Shown here in pieces: positions 1 through 11,490 of a stretch of 64,000 bases of DNA; within the stretch, counting starts at the first letter, position 1, and each line of letters starts with the position of its first letter. This stretch comes from Taenia hydatigena. Lineage: Eukaryota > Platyhelminthes > Cestoda > Cyclophyllidea > Taeniidae. Position numbers and translations under genes: made by a program. Where the stretch lies: assembly GCA_036345935.2 (NCBI GenBank), contig JADWOT020001489.1, positions 1 to 64,000 of the forward strand, in the 5' to 3' direction. Below the pieces are notes generated by a model. It ran no database searches. It was not told the origin of the DNA and saw only the letters and a list, made by a program, of their open reading frames with translations.

Positions 1-3000
1 TGGTTGATGCATCTTACGCGTGCCCAATTCGCCGTGATGAACCGTGATGACGAACCGTGCCGTATAAACGAGCATTCTAATGGTGAGGTGAATTCGATCA
101 CCTAGATTCATCTTGTCCCATGAACGATGTAACTAGTGGTGTTCTTTAGGCGGTGCGATAGACCTATGCGTTTGCGCTAGATCTCTCTTATGAAAGACGT
201 CAATTAGGCTGTGTTAATATTTATTTGGAGGAGGAAGTGTTCTCCTAGCTGGCGCGACCGTAATCATCGCACTTGTTTAGATGTCACAAATAAAGAGTTG
301 TCTTAATAAATCAGTCCATTCGTTGTGAAGAACGATGGATGCGAAGGCAAAAATGCATGCACCCAAGGGCTAAAATATGTTCGTTTACTTGCATGGTCTA
401 AGGCAATGACTAAGCCTTTTACAATGCAGATTGATCCCAGCAGATGTAGACTTATTTGATGATTAATCTGACTAATTCTTCCTTGGTTGCCACAAGAAGT
501 ATACGATCTGGTCAAAGACCTGAGTAGGGATAAAATTCTTAAGCCTATCTGACAAATTGACTATAAGTGGATAGGCAGTTGACGTTGCATCCCTTACCTT
601 AGCTAACTATTTCCATCCTTCCCCTGCCTAACGCTTTTAGTTCCACCCCCTGACTTTTGATTCACTTCTCTTTACCTGCCTTAGCGGCGCGACTTCCTTT
701 CGCTTCTTCATCTTATCAGCCTGCCTCATCCTCTAAAGGATAAGGTCAAAAATGCATGCCAGAATAAATGTACAATTCATTGTGGAAAAACCCGACTTTA
801 ATAAACTGCGTTTTATGAAGAATGAAGCCACAATACTAAGCGATGTTTTATAATTGAAGGGTTGATTAAAAGTACTTTTAGCTAAACGCAATCGTTTCCC
901 ACTCAGGGAGTTTTTGATACTCAGCAGTGATTGTAGAAGGACCGAAATTTATATCTTGCCTTAGCTCCTCATTTGACTTTATCATGCCTATTGAGCAAGT
1001 GAGGTGCAACACTAAGGATTTTTGTTGCCAGGTTAAGCTTAGGCGAAACACTATTGACGCCGTACAAGTGGGCAAATTCCAAGAACCATCTACCCGGCTC
1101 CAGTTAACGACACGCATTTTTAATATTGCGCACATAATCAAAAGGAATGGTAGGGGCGATTTTCATCGATCGACATAAAAGGGGAAAATTTTAGGCTCTC
1201 AGATCCTTATCAAGAATAGCAGGTTAGGTTTTTAAAAATATTTCCTGCTTCCCCTCATCTTCCTTACGCTCATTGTCAGCATAAGGAGCTAAATGAATAA
1301 TGTAAGGCATATATTTTTATGCACTGATTCTAGAAGATCAGTTCTACTTCCCCGCTACCACGCGTTACGTTACTTGGCAAAGGAAGGGTCAGCGCTGCAT
1401 TATCTAAGCAGAAGAGTATAAGAAAATTAGCTCTTAGTAGACACCGCGACTGCTAATAGCTACCTTATTTTGGAGACGAATTTCATCATCACTGCTAACC
1501 AAACCAATAGACACATTAGTGAAGCCAAGATAAGTGCAAATCTCCTCAACGCCGGCTTTTAAATTTGGTCACAATTTTTAAAATGTGCAAATGAGATCAG
1601 TGCTATTCACCCTCCCCCTTTTCTCAATCTCTCTGCAAGCCCCCTGTGGATGCGTATCTTTCACCGCTTATTATGAGTCTTTCAACCCTGATTCTGTCGT
1701 TTGCCTTTGCCCAGGCAGTTGACCAGCTTATCATGTTGTAAGGCAATCGTTAAGAGGTGTCTTTGCATTTGCCAGAGGTTGGATGGAAGCACGGTTGGCA
1801 AAGAATGCCAATTTCTAAGGCGATTGCCGGGAGGAATGCCGCTATATTCAGGACCAGCTGCTGGAGAAGTCGGTGAGTGTGGCATTATTGTCTAGCAGTA
1901 TCGACTCTCGGATGTGTAAGTAATGCTACAGTTGATGGCTTTTTAACAAAATGGCTGTAATTTTAGTGTACCAGCTTGTATGCCACCAGAACGGAGTCGG
2001 GTTAGAATAAGGAGTCCTGACTCTGTCAGCCCAAACCATTCAAATCGTAAAGGCTTTAGATTGCACTTGAGATCTGCGTGTAAAATACCATCTCACTTCC
2101 TGACCAATGTCATTGCCTTCATGCAACATGGTTATCGCAGCTTCTCGATCTCTGCAGCCTATAATGCCTGGTGTTAGCAATCTTATTTGCCCAAAGAAGG
2201 ACTGATGAAGTGAAAGTAACGCTAAAATGATAATGGATCATTTGTGTAAATGTGCAGGGTTTGAACTATGCCTAAGAAAGGCAAACACTGACATACAAGC
2301 AGCCACTGATATCACAACTCGGGTTGCTGAATCAGCTCCGATTACAATTATTACTCAGGGAGCATTTACCAGTGCAAGAGCTAAACACCAATAATATGAA
2401 AAATGTAAGCCCTTTAATTGCCAGCGCCACAATTTTGCACTGCTCCTTTCCCGATTAAGTGTACAAAGTCAATAAATCTGCAAACCGGTTTCCCATTCTA
2501 GCGGCTTCTCACATTTTAGCAGCCTGATTTAATTTTTTGGCTATTCTCCTTTCTATCCTTGCACTGCATTTCATCTAGCACGTTTCTCGGCAGCTGGTTT
2601 TATTCCACAATTACTCTCGTGGTCAGCAATCACGACTTGCTATCCTTCTCTTCTGCATGCTTGTTCATAAGTACCGGGCGACACTGCACGTGATCCAATG
2701 GCAAGTTTTTGCCCCGTTAATAACTGCTTGAAATTCTTTCAGGGACAGCGTCACGCAAATATGACTGCCACAATATTCGGATTTAACTGCAGTAAATTAT
2801 CTTAAAGGCTCTCTTTTTCGGTGAACAGTGCCTTAATGACCTCACGGACGTGGGTAAACTATATAGCTATTACTTCGGATGTTTCTTATTTCGTTCCGCA
2901 TTTAGTGGTGTAAGACTAAAGATGACGGAAAGATTTGACAACAAACATAAATAGTACAAATCGTGTATTAATCCAAATGCCTGATAATTTTTTTGCAGAA

Positions 3001-3125
3001 AGACTCCCTTTAGCTAAAGGACAAATATCCAACTTCGTTTTAATATGCAACTGCACTCACTTCCTGAGTAAAATCCCGTAAAACTGGCAGCTCTTTCCAA
3101 AACACCAACTAAAATTTAAATAAAG
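1..3125. other. Outer left arm, gene-poor
   Basis: Apart from the weak ORF at 878-1141, frames are below 70 codons and appear in antiparallel pairs, typical of chance. No motif, RNA or transposon end was recognised. The mirror is at 59.8-62.9 kb. Confidence 0.5.
878..1141 (-). CDS. Hypothetical 87-codon ORF (left arm)
   Basis: The product is not recognised. Residues in the second half (SNEELRQDINF...TAEYQKLPEWETIAFS) have a protein-like composition. Near the middle the left copy lacks 9 bp relative to the right copy, an in-frame change that leaves the rest of the frame intact. This is weak evidence for coding and chance cannot be excluded. Confidence 0.2.
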   Translation of the reverse strand: MIMCAILKMRVVNWSRVDGSWNLPTCTASIVFRLSLTWQQKSLVLHLTCSIGMIKSNEELRQDINFGPSTITAEYQKLPEWETIAFS

Positions 3126-3159
3126 CTATGAATTCAACGACATCTGTGTCGTCTGCGCT

Positions 3160-3468
3160 GTGTTTACTCTATTGTTACTCAATTCTTGGCTCATTTCTGT
3201 TTTCTTAGGTTTGATTGTGAAGTGCTTTACACCAGTAACAGGGTTTGGGATAGAAGCCGGCGACAAATGCGCAACCCTCTTTTGCATTGGAAACCCTTTT
3301 GTTCTTATAGCACATAGCAAGGTGCATATCCGTAGGGGTGAGTTGAAGCAGCTCGTTGGTGGGTCCCATATCACAGGCAAATTAATTCATGACTATAACT
3401 CCCGTAATTTAAATTACAATCCATTTAAATTTGGTTGCACGCAAAGGTGCGTACAAGCGTTGTTTTGA
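3160..3468 (+). CDS. Hypothetical 102-codon ORF with hydrophobic N-terminus (left arm)
   Basis: The frame opens at GTG, not ATG. Its first ~25 residues are strongly hydrophobic (LLLLNSWLISVFLGL), as in a signal peptide or membrane segment, followed by a cysteine-containing middle and a basic end. Three residues differ from the right-arm copy (V/A, V/F and R/K). No family is recognised and an 84-codon frame overlaps it on the other strand. Confidence 0.15.
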   Translation: MFTLLLLNSWLISVFLGLIVKCFTPVTGFGIEAGDKCATLFCIGNPFVLIAHSKVHIRRGELKQLVGGSHITGKLIHDYNSRNLNYNPFKFGCTQRCVQALF

Positions 3469-4285
3469 CATCAGTATGCAGCTTCCTATGAGTCTTAGAC
3501 CTACCGATGCGATCTGACGCGGTGCAGCGCCATAAGGCACAACGTTTTTCTTACCATATTAACAAACAGCCCTCTATTAATCATGCACAGGCAGAGCCTC
3601 GCTTTATCAGTGCTTGTTTTGTTCCAGCACAGCAGATGTTCTTACCCTTCGAGGTCAACATTTGAAATGCAAAAGCATGGAAATGGCATAAAACATACAG
3701 GAAACTCACAAATCTTGCTGGCGTGATAGTCTATTGCCACATTCTGCCGAAAAAAAACGTCGTGCAAGTCTGCAAAGCGGAAATGCACCCGGTGAACGAG
3801 GAATTACTTATATAAATGACGTGAACGCACGTGTTCCTGCATGTCCTCCAGCGTCAAAAATCCTGTGTCATATTCCGTGCAGTAAAGACGTATTTTTGAG
3901 TCCCCCGTTATTAGGAATGCAGCATGGTGCAATAAAGCATTTAGTTGTGAGTTGTCCGTGGAAAATCTTAAGAGCATTGTAGAAAGTCAGAGTACACCAG
4001 ATATAATTAAAATTAAACAGACGCAAACTCGCAAATGTGTGTTGCAATAAAGTGACTGCTACATTCCTCAAATTGAGTAGTTGACTCAGAACACACACAA
4101 CACGCATTGTGATTTAAAGCAATTTTTAAGTTCAAAAGAAGGTGATTTTGCAAAAGGATGTTAGACAGGAATGAAGGAGAGATTTTGCACGTGTCTTTAC
4201 CTTTTTGATGCCTAAGACAAACCCAAAGATTCTGCACGTCAATGAGCAAACTGGACAATGTTCATTCAAGTTGCCTCAGGTATTG

Positions 4286-4697
4286 AGTGACCTTGACGCC
4301 AACCAATGGGTGTTTGCCGCGTTTGGACAGGTATCGCCCTCAGCATGACCACAAAGTCAACAAAAATCAATATCCAGGCCCATATAATGACGTCATTTGA
4401 CCTTGAAGTCGACGCTAATCGATATCCGGGGCCACCTAATGACGTCATCTGACCTTAACATCGACGTTAATCGATATCCACAGCGGCGAATGACGTCATC
4501 TGACCTTGAAGTAGCCATTAATCCATATCCTGAGCCACCGAATGGCGTCATCTCACCTTATAGTCGACGTAAATCGATATCCGGGGCCACCTAGTGACGT
4601 CATTTGACCTTGAAGGGTACGTTAATTGATATCCAGAGCCGCCAAATGACGTCAAGGTCATGTGACGTCATTCCGTGGCCTGGATATCGATTTGCCC
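4286..4697 (+). repeat. 52-bp minisatellite array with CRE-like and SF1/ERR-like motifs (left arm, distal)
   Basis: TGACGTCA occurs at 4388, 4440, 4491, 4595, 4647 and 4663, with the variant TGGCGTCA near 4543. The spacing is 51-52 bp apart from the last short step. Most units also carry TGACCTTGA (reverse complement TCAAGGTCA, the FTZ-F1/SF-1/ERR half-site type), CGACGTTAAT and AATCGATATCC, and a GGCGGC/GCCACC linker. The array begins with GTGACCTTGACGCC next to CCAATGGG, a CCAAT box. It may be a minisatellite that happens to be site-rich, or a regulatory array. Confidence 0.85.
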
Positions 4698-5830
4698 CTC
4701 TCCCAATGTCACTGGGTAGGATAGGGTAGAAGGCTAGAAGGTAGGGTAAGGTAGGTAGGGTAGGGTAGAAGGACAGCTGAGGTGGTAAGGAGAAAAGGAA
4801 GGAAGGAAGACAAGAAAGATGGAGTGGAGGTAGGACGTGGAAGGGAGGGAGGGAGGGAGGGAAGAAAGATGTCTACCAGCAGCGTATAAGTAGTGGTAAA
4901 GTGGTGCGTCTACTGGTAAGTTGTAAGTAGTGGCGCCTACCTAAGTAGGCTGGTGGCGTATTAATAATTGAGTAGTTGTGGACGGGGGTGAGTGAGTGAG
5001 TGAGTGCAACAGTAGTGAGTGGTGTTAGGAGTCAAATTGTTTTATTTGGCTGACGGTGTGACGTTAATTTGAAAAGGTGGGAAAATGAATGTGTTTTTGG
5101 TTGAAAGTGATTGAGGTGGACCCGAGGCCTATAACCAAAGGAAAGAGGAAGCAACAGGGTGGAGGTGTATTGTGGAATCCAGAAAGGAGGGAATGAGATA
5201 GGGGAATAAGGGGAGAAAGAAATAAGGAGGATGGGAATGCTTGGATGAATGAATGAATGAATGGAGGAAGAATGGCGTGTGAGTGAGTAGTGGAGTGACT
5301 TCTACTGGCAGCCTATAAGTAAGTAGTTGCGGTGGGTGAGTACAACAGTAGTGGTAGGAGGAGGAAGAGTAGGTGCATCGGTTAGACAGGATGCGTGCGT
5401 GCGTGCGTGCGTGGGGCTATGGGGGAGTGGAGTGGAGTGGTCGGCGTAGAGTGCACTGGTGGGAATGGGTGCGTGGTGCGTGCGTAGTAGCAGTAGTGGT
5501 AGGAATAGGTGCACCCGTGGGAATGGGTGGATGGGCTGTAAGGTAAGGTAAAATAAGACGACGGAGAGGAAGGAGGAGAAGGAGAGGGAATTGGAGGGAA
5601 TGTTGGTGATAATACTGGTGGGGATGAGTAGGAAGAAGGAAGAATTGGGAGGTAAAAAGGGGAAAGAAGAGGCCGATGGGAAGAGGATGGTAAAACAGCG
5701 TGAGGAATAAGTAGAAGTGGGTGGGGTTAACTGGGTTAATGAGGAGAGGAAGAGTAGACAGTGGAGAATACGCGTAGATGAGCAGGTGAGGCGAAAAAGG
5801 AGGTAAAAGCCTGGTATGCGGCGGGGATGG
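4698..5830 (+). repeat. Purine-rich tract with many microsatellites (left arm)
   Basis: The plus strand is almost purely G/A/T with very little C over about 1.1 kb. It contains GGGTA/GGTA runs (4707-4770), GGAA and GGGA runs (about 4797-4865), GTGA (about 4989-5005), GAAT (about 5240-5262) and GCGT (about 5393-5413). Long minus-strand frames here (for example within 5302-6231) translate to leucine/proline/threonine/serine low complexity. They reflect composition and are not listed as genes. Confidence 0.8.
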
Positions 5831-5844
5831 GATTGCCCCCAGGG

Positions 5845-5872
5845 ATTTAAAGCCGTGCAGGCTCCGCCCCCC
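5845..5872 (-). promoter_or_regulatory. Candidate promoter: GC box plus TATA-like element (left arm)
   Basis: Read on the minus strand, GGGGCGGAGC is followed about 10 bp later by CTTTAAAT, inside a CpG-rich island of about 5.83-6.05 kb. The 52-bp array with CRE- and SF1-type motifs lies directly upstream on this strand. Downstream lies a long pyrimidine-rich stretch with no convincing protein. If used, it would start a transcript leftwards from about 5.8 kb, possibly non-coding. This is motif evidence only. Confidence 0.4.
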
Positions 5873-6074
5873 CACCGCGATAACCCATTACGTGCGCGGT
5901 AGCTGGTCCTGCTGCGCCCTGGCTGGTTCTCAGTTGTTCGAGGCGCGCGATAACTCACAGCGGCGGGGCCAAATGCAGGATAATGCCCCGCTGCGGTCTC
6001 TCCCGGCCGTCCGGGCTGGTCGATGACCTTGAGACTGATCAATGGCGTGCGTCCACGCCTGTCTGGGGAATCCA

Positions 6075-6440
6075 GTGACCTTGACGCCGGCCAATGGGAG
6101 TCCGGACAGCCGCCTAACGTCATTTGACCTAGAAATCGACGTTGGTTGATATCCAGGGCCGCCCAATGGCCCTGAGGTCGACCAACAGGGGTCCGGGACC
6201 GCCCGGTGACGTCATTCGAACTCAAAGTCACGTGACATCAAGGTCAACGACAATCAATATCTGCCATGGATCCTCGCCCCACGTGGCCTTCAGGTCCACC
6301 AAAATCAATACCCAGGCTCATCTGATGACGTCACCCGACCTTGAAGTAGACGTTAATCGATATCCAGGGCGGCGAATGACGTCATCCGACCTTAAAATAG
6401 ACGTTGATCGATATCCAGAGCCGCCTAATGACGTCATCTG
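6075..6440 (+). repeat. 52-bp minisatellite array, second copy (left arm, proximal)
   Basis: This array is a direct-orientation relative of 4286-4697. It starts with the same GTGACCTTGACGCC plus CCAATGGG block and ends with TGACGTCA units at 6326, 6377 and 6429 (51-52 bp period). A further TGACGTCA lies at 6207 and the variant TAACGTCA at 6115. The middle part is more irregular and GC-rich. Together the two arrays form direct repeats about 0.4 kb long that flank a ~1.4-kb interior, a layout resembling a small LTR-type element. No TG..CA ends, primer-binding site or coding domain could be identified. Confidence 0.85.
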
Positions 6441-6449
6441 ACTGGGTTT

Positions 6450-8050
6450 TCCTTACCAAAAGAAGTTGTTGATGAGAAACCTCAATCGTGAACTCTCGTG
6501 GGTTACTGGATGCTTAAGTGAGCAGGTCGAGGCTTGAAGAAGAGCTACAACATTGGAAAGGATAAGGGGTGTGCAGATGGTAATTAGGAGATTCCAGCAA
6601 GGACCACGACTGTCATTAGTTCGCACTTCTGGAACCACTGCATAGCAGTCAACAGTAGGCCTGCTAATCCTGTCGACGTTTCCTTACCGTCCCACCTCTT
6701 CTTTAACTGAACTTGTAAACACTTCTTCCATTCATGATGCTGTAATTATGTGAAAAAAAGCTGTAGAGAAATTGGCTTTGAAGGATCGCACAAGATTTTG
6801 CAAGTGTTTGCTTTCAACGTGACGTCAATCAGTGCGACGCGTGGTGGTAAAATGTGGTGACGGTCGTGTCTATGGCTCCTTTATTCACAGATGATCTGAC
6901 GTTAGGCGCGAATCTCACTGACGTGGATTGCACACCGACCGAACAGAGTCACACATTTGGAGTTGTTTCATCAGCAATTCCCGATGTATTGCAGTGGTCT
7001 TAGTAAATTGGAATGCAGCAGACTCTACTGACAGATTGTGCAACCTAAAGCTCTGTTTCTTCTAATCTGACATCTTCTTTTCTCAATCGAAGCCAGTTCG
7101 TCTGTGGAATTTTGGGAGCGTCGCCTAATGGTGATGGTAAATCAACAATTTTGCACCCGGTTTGCCTCTGTCTACAGTTCAAGCAGCATCGCAGGTCATT
7201 TTTGCATACCTGAAGCACTGAAAATGCCCCAATTTGCGACTTATACCTAGCAACCCAGAGAGTCTAGACGTGTTGGGCCCTTGCTCTGCAAATCGCTTGA
7301 GTTTCGCTTTATTTTCCTACTGATTAGGCCTTGCTGAAGGTGTCAGTGGTGACGATTTTATGCCACCCAGAATTCTGCCCAGTTCTGAGGCCATGTGTCT
7401 TACAGAAACCTCGAGTAGATGTTGTTCCCCCAATGCATTCTACCTGCTATTCGCCTGTGAATTTGCCTATAATTTTTCGCCTTAGGTGCATCATCGCCAA
7501 GTGATAGCTCCACTTTCTACAGCTAGCAACATGAGTAACACCGACGCTAACCACATTTCCTACTTCAGAGTGACGACTTTCCACCGCGCTTGCGGTATGA
7601 TTGTACATTCCATCGGCATCCATGTTTCCAAGTAACCTTTAAAGTTGTTCCCTCAAGAAGGATAAAAGAGCCTCAAAAATTGTGGACGGCTGTTATGAAC
7701 ACTCAACCCTTTCCAACTATATTTTCGTTCAACCCTTCCTTTTGTTCCGAATGGACATTGGGCAAAGGGGAACATTTCGCTTACTCCTCAGGCATGCTCG
7801 CTTTGCAATGGAAAGCAGTAGTGGACGGATTCGTCGCTACCATGTAATCACCTACTGAAGCGATTGAGGTGCATCCACACTCTCAAATCGCCTGCTCGAA
7901 ATGAGTAGCAGCCAAAAATTGAGTTAAAAATCGCATTTATAACTCCACAGATCTTAAATGCCTATCAAGAACACACCAACGAGGCAAATCCGTAGCATTT
8001 CACGTTAGCTTAGCTAAGTGTTGGCCAACAAATTGTAAGTTCAGAGGTAG
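6450..8050. other. Stretch between the 52-bp array and the Hsp70 locus (left arm)
   Basis: The best frame is 7590-7847 (plus strand, 85 codons, non-ATG start), mirrored at 54967-55224 with one residue different. It resembles nothing known to me. The rest is unassigned. Confidence 0.45.
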
Positions 8051-8061
8051 GGAATACAAAC

Positions 8062-8280
8062 CTAATCGTAGCTTCCGTCTAAAAATCCCTCCAGTTGGTT
8101 ATAACTGTCCCAATCACCTGAATCACTTAAGCTCTCCTTCATTGAGTCACCTGCTTCTTTCAAAAATTTTGCCAGATCCGTGTTTTCCTCCTTGCCAGAG
8201 AAATCTAGCAAAGTGGAAGCGGTGGACCAAAGTGAATGCAGACTCTGCAAAGTACACGTGAGACAAACAAAAAGAGGCAA
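8062..8280 (-). CDS. Hypothetical 72-codon acidic ORF downstream of the Hsp70 relic (left arm)
   Basis: The product is not recognised. This short frame lies about 130 bp past the end of Hsp70 homology on the same strand. Its first third is hydrophobic and cysteine-containing; the rest is hydrophilic and acidic, with DLAKFLKEAGDSMKESL followed by an aspartate/tyrosine-rich end. A TTTGCAG acceptor-like site falls inside it, just before the segment starting SLHSLW, so the acidic part could be a terminal exon rather than a separate gene. It is identical in both arms, which carries little weight given their ~99% identity. It could equally be chance. Confidence 0.2.
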   Translation of the reverse strand: MPLFVCLTCTLQSLHSLWSTASTLLDFSGKEENTDLAKFLKEAGDSMKESLSDSGDWDSYNQLEGFLDGSYD

Positions 8281-8410
8281 AGCAAGTCCACAGGTCAGGT
8301 TGAATTAAGTGCATTGTGCATATCTATTTAGAATGTACACAAATGCGTTGGCAATAGGCAAAAGAAGACGCAAAAGTGGTGAAGTATATTAAATCACCGT
8401 TAAGTGACGT

Positions 8411-10213
8411 TCAAATCGCCTTAAGACTTGGCGTTCCTTTAGGTTTTGCGTTTCTCTGATTCATCAAAAGGCTGCTCACGCCCCCAAACTTCTTGCGCAT
8501 TCGCTCATAATCCTCCCTTGTGGCCTGATTTTCGGTGTCCGTCCACTTAAGAGCCTTCTCACACTGCGTTATTATTGCTTTTCAATTATCCTCCAATATC
8601 TTCTGCTTCAACTCCTCTTTCTCAAACCTTCTTTTTATGCTGTAGTTGCAGTCCACTGGCTCACGCTTCGTTCCCATTCTACTCCTCTTCTTCTCATCCA
8701 CCTGCTTGTTTATCTCTGCATCTTCCAGCGTTTGCTCTATCTCCTCCTTAGACAGACGACCCATGTAGTTGCTGATCTTAATGCTGCTCTGTTTCTTTGT
8801 CGACCTTTCCATCGCCGATACTTGGAGAATGCCATTCTCGTCAATCTCAAAGGTCGTGCCAAACACAATCTCACCACGCGGCCTTGGTGGGAAACCGGTC
8901 ACAGTGAACTCACCCAACAAGTGGTTGGATGTTGCTCTTGCGCGTTCGCCTTCAAAAACCTTGAATGTAGCTGACGTTTGATTGTCTCTAGTTGTCGCGC
9001 GGCGGCATGTTTGCTTTGTCGGAATCGGCGTGTTACGCTTTACTACCGTCAACATCGAACCAAGAGAGTCTTCCATACCCAATGAGAGTAATGTCGCCTC
9101 GGGCAACATTAAAGCATGCATCGCCGCCGAATTCTGATTAGTCAGATTGGCCGCAAACATGGCTGCACCGTAGGCTACTGCCTCATCTGCTTTGACGGAT
9201 CTCTTCACCTCTTTGCCCCCAAAGAAGTTCTGCAACATCTTCGCCACCTTCGGAATACGCGTCGATCCACCAACCAGCACAATCTCGCTGATGTCTGCCT
9301 TCTCCATCTCTGCATCGCTCATAGCAGTCTTTACTGCATCCATCGTCCTTTCGAAGAGGTTCAAGCACAAATGCTCAAACCGGACCCGTGTGAGACTAGC
9401 AATGAAATCGATGCCCTCGAACAGCGACTCGATGCACACGTCAGTGCTCTCAGCCAAGCCCAGCATCCGCTTTGCTTGCTCACACTCCCTTCTCAAACGA
9501 CTGATGGCTGTTTTGTTTGTCGTCAAGTCTTTTCCTTTGTGTTCTCTCTTAAATATTTCCATACAATGATCCACTAGTAGGGAAGTGATGTCCTCACCAC
9601 CCAAACGCGTGTCCCCGCCAACCGCCTTCATCTCAAATTTCCCATTCCGTATGGACATGATGGAGACGTCAAAGGTGTCGCGATCCCAATCAAAGATGAG
9701 CACATTACGCTGCCTGTCAGACTTCATGTCCATTCCGTAGGCAATAGCAGCTGCTGTCGGCTCACTGATGAGGCGCGGGATGTTTAAGCCCGCCAGTTTC
9801 CCAGCGCCGATGGTGGTCAGACGCTGGTTGACATTAAAGTTGGCTGGCACTGTGATGACAGCATTTGTCACCTTCTGGCTCAGGTACACCTCTGCTGTCT
9901 CCTTCATTTTCGACAGCACCATTGACGAGATCTGCTACGCAGTGATACGCTTTGTCATACCACAGTGCCGCACTACAATCTTCGGTATTTCTCGAGAATC
10001 TATCACTTTGAAGGGCCACCGCTTCATGTCTTCCTGTACTTCTTCATCTTTGAAACGGCGTCCGATCAACCGCTTCACATCAAATGCGGTGTTGGAAGGG
10101 TTCATGGTTGCCTGGTTAACTGCGGCCTCACCGATAAGGCGTTCCTTATCAGTAAAAGCCACACAACTGGGAGTTGTGCGACTGCTTTGGTCATTAGCGA
10201 AAAGTGCTGCAAC
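8411..10213 (-). pseudogene. Hsp70-family pseudogene, left-arm copy
   Basis: The minus strand encodes about 600 codons of cytosolic-type Hsp70 in one frame. It begins at the residues after the family's first ~27 amino acids and runs through nucleotide-binding, substrate-binding and part of the lid domains. Recognisable blocks include [49 protein letters not shown] and DEAVAYGAA. Two in-frame stops break it: TAG at 9935-9937, just before the segment matching EISSMVL, and TGA at 8582-8584 in the lid. The longest open part is 8582-9922 (446 codons). The phosphate-binding motif normally DLGGGTFD reads DWDRDTFD, so the glycines needed for ATP binding are lost. The N-terminal IDLGTTYS motif and the C-terminal EEVD are absent. 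A splice-acceptor-like TTGACAG precedes the first homologous codon, so a first exon may once have lain upstream. Family assignment is certain; that it is a non-functional relic is strongly inferred. Confidence 0.93.
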
Positions 10214-10282
10214 CTGTCAATGGAGAGTGCTTAACGTGGCGATAAGGCGGATCGATGGTTCTCTTATAACTCGGGCAATCTG

Positions 10283-11490
10283 AAGGCAAATTAAAAGACG
10301 GCAAAGCGAATGTCATTATCGATTTATCATGCAATATCTGACTCTAGATTAGTTACTACACAATAATGGTTATGAGGATACAGTGAGGATATGTGTCTCT
10401 TCCAGTTAGCCGTCGTTAAGTATCTGCCTGACTACTGCGATCAGCATTCACTTTAACCCGCCGTACCGTTAAATTTGACCTAGGCGACTGGTACTCAGCT
10501 GGTGGTACGAAAGAACCGGCTGTGTGGTAGCGGTCCCAATGTGAGTGATAGGCAAGGCACAGCTCAACCCATTGTACCACGCATCCATATGCGTGACGCA
10601 AAGGTTAATCCTAAACTTGTTGTCTAAGCAATAAGAGAACTAGCTTCTCTTTTAACTTGACTACTTCCTGCTTATGGGTAGCCAAATGGAAATAGAAAAG
10701 GGACTTTGCTTAAAGTAAAATGATTTCAGAGAGCAAAATATACTTTTAAAAGTCTTCATTACAAGCCGGTATGAAAAGCTGGAATGCCATGTATTCCACA
10801 GCATGAATTGGCGCATCTGCAAATGCATGATCACCTGATGCATAAAAGAGGCTTCTTTTGGACAGGTCATATCAGATTTGCATGGCGATGTATCAGGTGG
10901 GTTCGATTAACTCTGCGTCCGTTGGATAACTTTACTAAACCCCTTTCGCATCGACTTCATCCCGAAAGTTGCCGAACTTTACCATGAAGTGTTCTGTTTT
11001 AGGAGGAGTCAACAGACGAGCGACCAAATCAAGACCTTCCTACTCAAACCCTTAGTATCCACCACGGTGAAGATGGGATGCCAAGTGATCAAGTAAGTCC
11101 ACGTGGGTGAAAAGAAGAGAGCTAAAAAGGGGAGAAAGGGAAAGAAACCTTGCTAGATGGTGGAAATGTGTGCCGATAGGAAGGTAGGTTTTATAAGGTG
11201 AGAACGCGTTGAAATGGAAGTTGACAAGGCCAAGGATAAGGTTGACTAAATGAAAAGTGTTAAAAAAGCCTACTTGATAAGTGGTTTTAAATCATGTCAA
11301 AACAAAATTTGCTATCGAATGTAAAGTAATGGGGAGGGACAGGAGAGGGGAGGAGAGAGTGAGTGGCTGCTTTGTGTTAACTTAGAGGGCAGTAGTGGTA
11401 GTAGTAGGCGCCAAAATGATTTCAAATGCCCATGAATCATCTGCATTTTTGGCAGCATAAGGAGACCACCTGAGCTTCAATTCCAAAAAA
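10283..11490. other. Gene-poor stretch upstream of the Hsp70 relic (left arm)
   Basis: Only short frames occur here. It holds block I (10252-10562) and block G (10815-11075), then a G/A-rich patch near 11330-11410. The left arm is about 12 bp longer than the right here, within the GGGAGGACA-type run. No convincing gene was seen. Confidence 0.5.

Noticed and set aside
1980..2177. 65-codon ORF and its mirror 60718-60915
   Set aside because: It is basic and serine-rich with no domain. Four differences between the arms are scattered, and it is no better than neighbouring chance frames.
4286..4697. CRISPR-like interpretation of the regular 52-bp repeats
   Set aside because: Units are adjacent and degenerate, with no constant repeat alternating with unique spacers, and the sequence is eukaryotic.
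5302..6231. 309-codon minus-strand ORF, with a 369-codon counterpart at 56742-57851
   Set aside because: The translation is low-complexity L/P/S/T from C/T-rich microsatellites and minisatellite units. The frame and length differ between the arms because of repeat-length changes.
9116..9577. 153- and 125-codon plus-strand ORFs antisense to Hsp70
   Set aside because: They are shadows of the Hsp70 reading frame and follow its codon pattern.
9768..10283. 171-codon plus-strand ORF and mirror 52534-53049
   Set aside because: It lies antisense to the Hsp70 relic, and its frame exists because of the coding strand's codon structure. It has no independent features.
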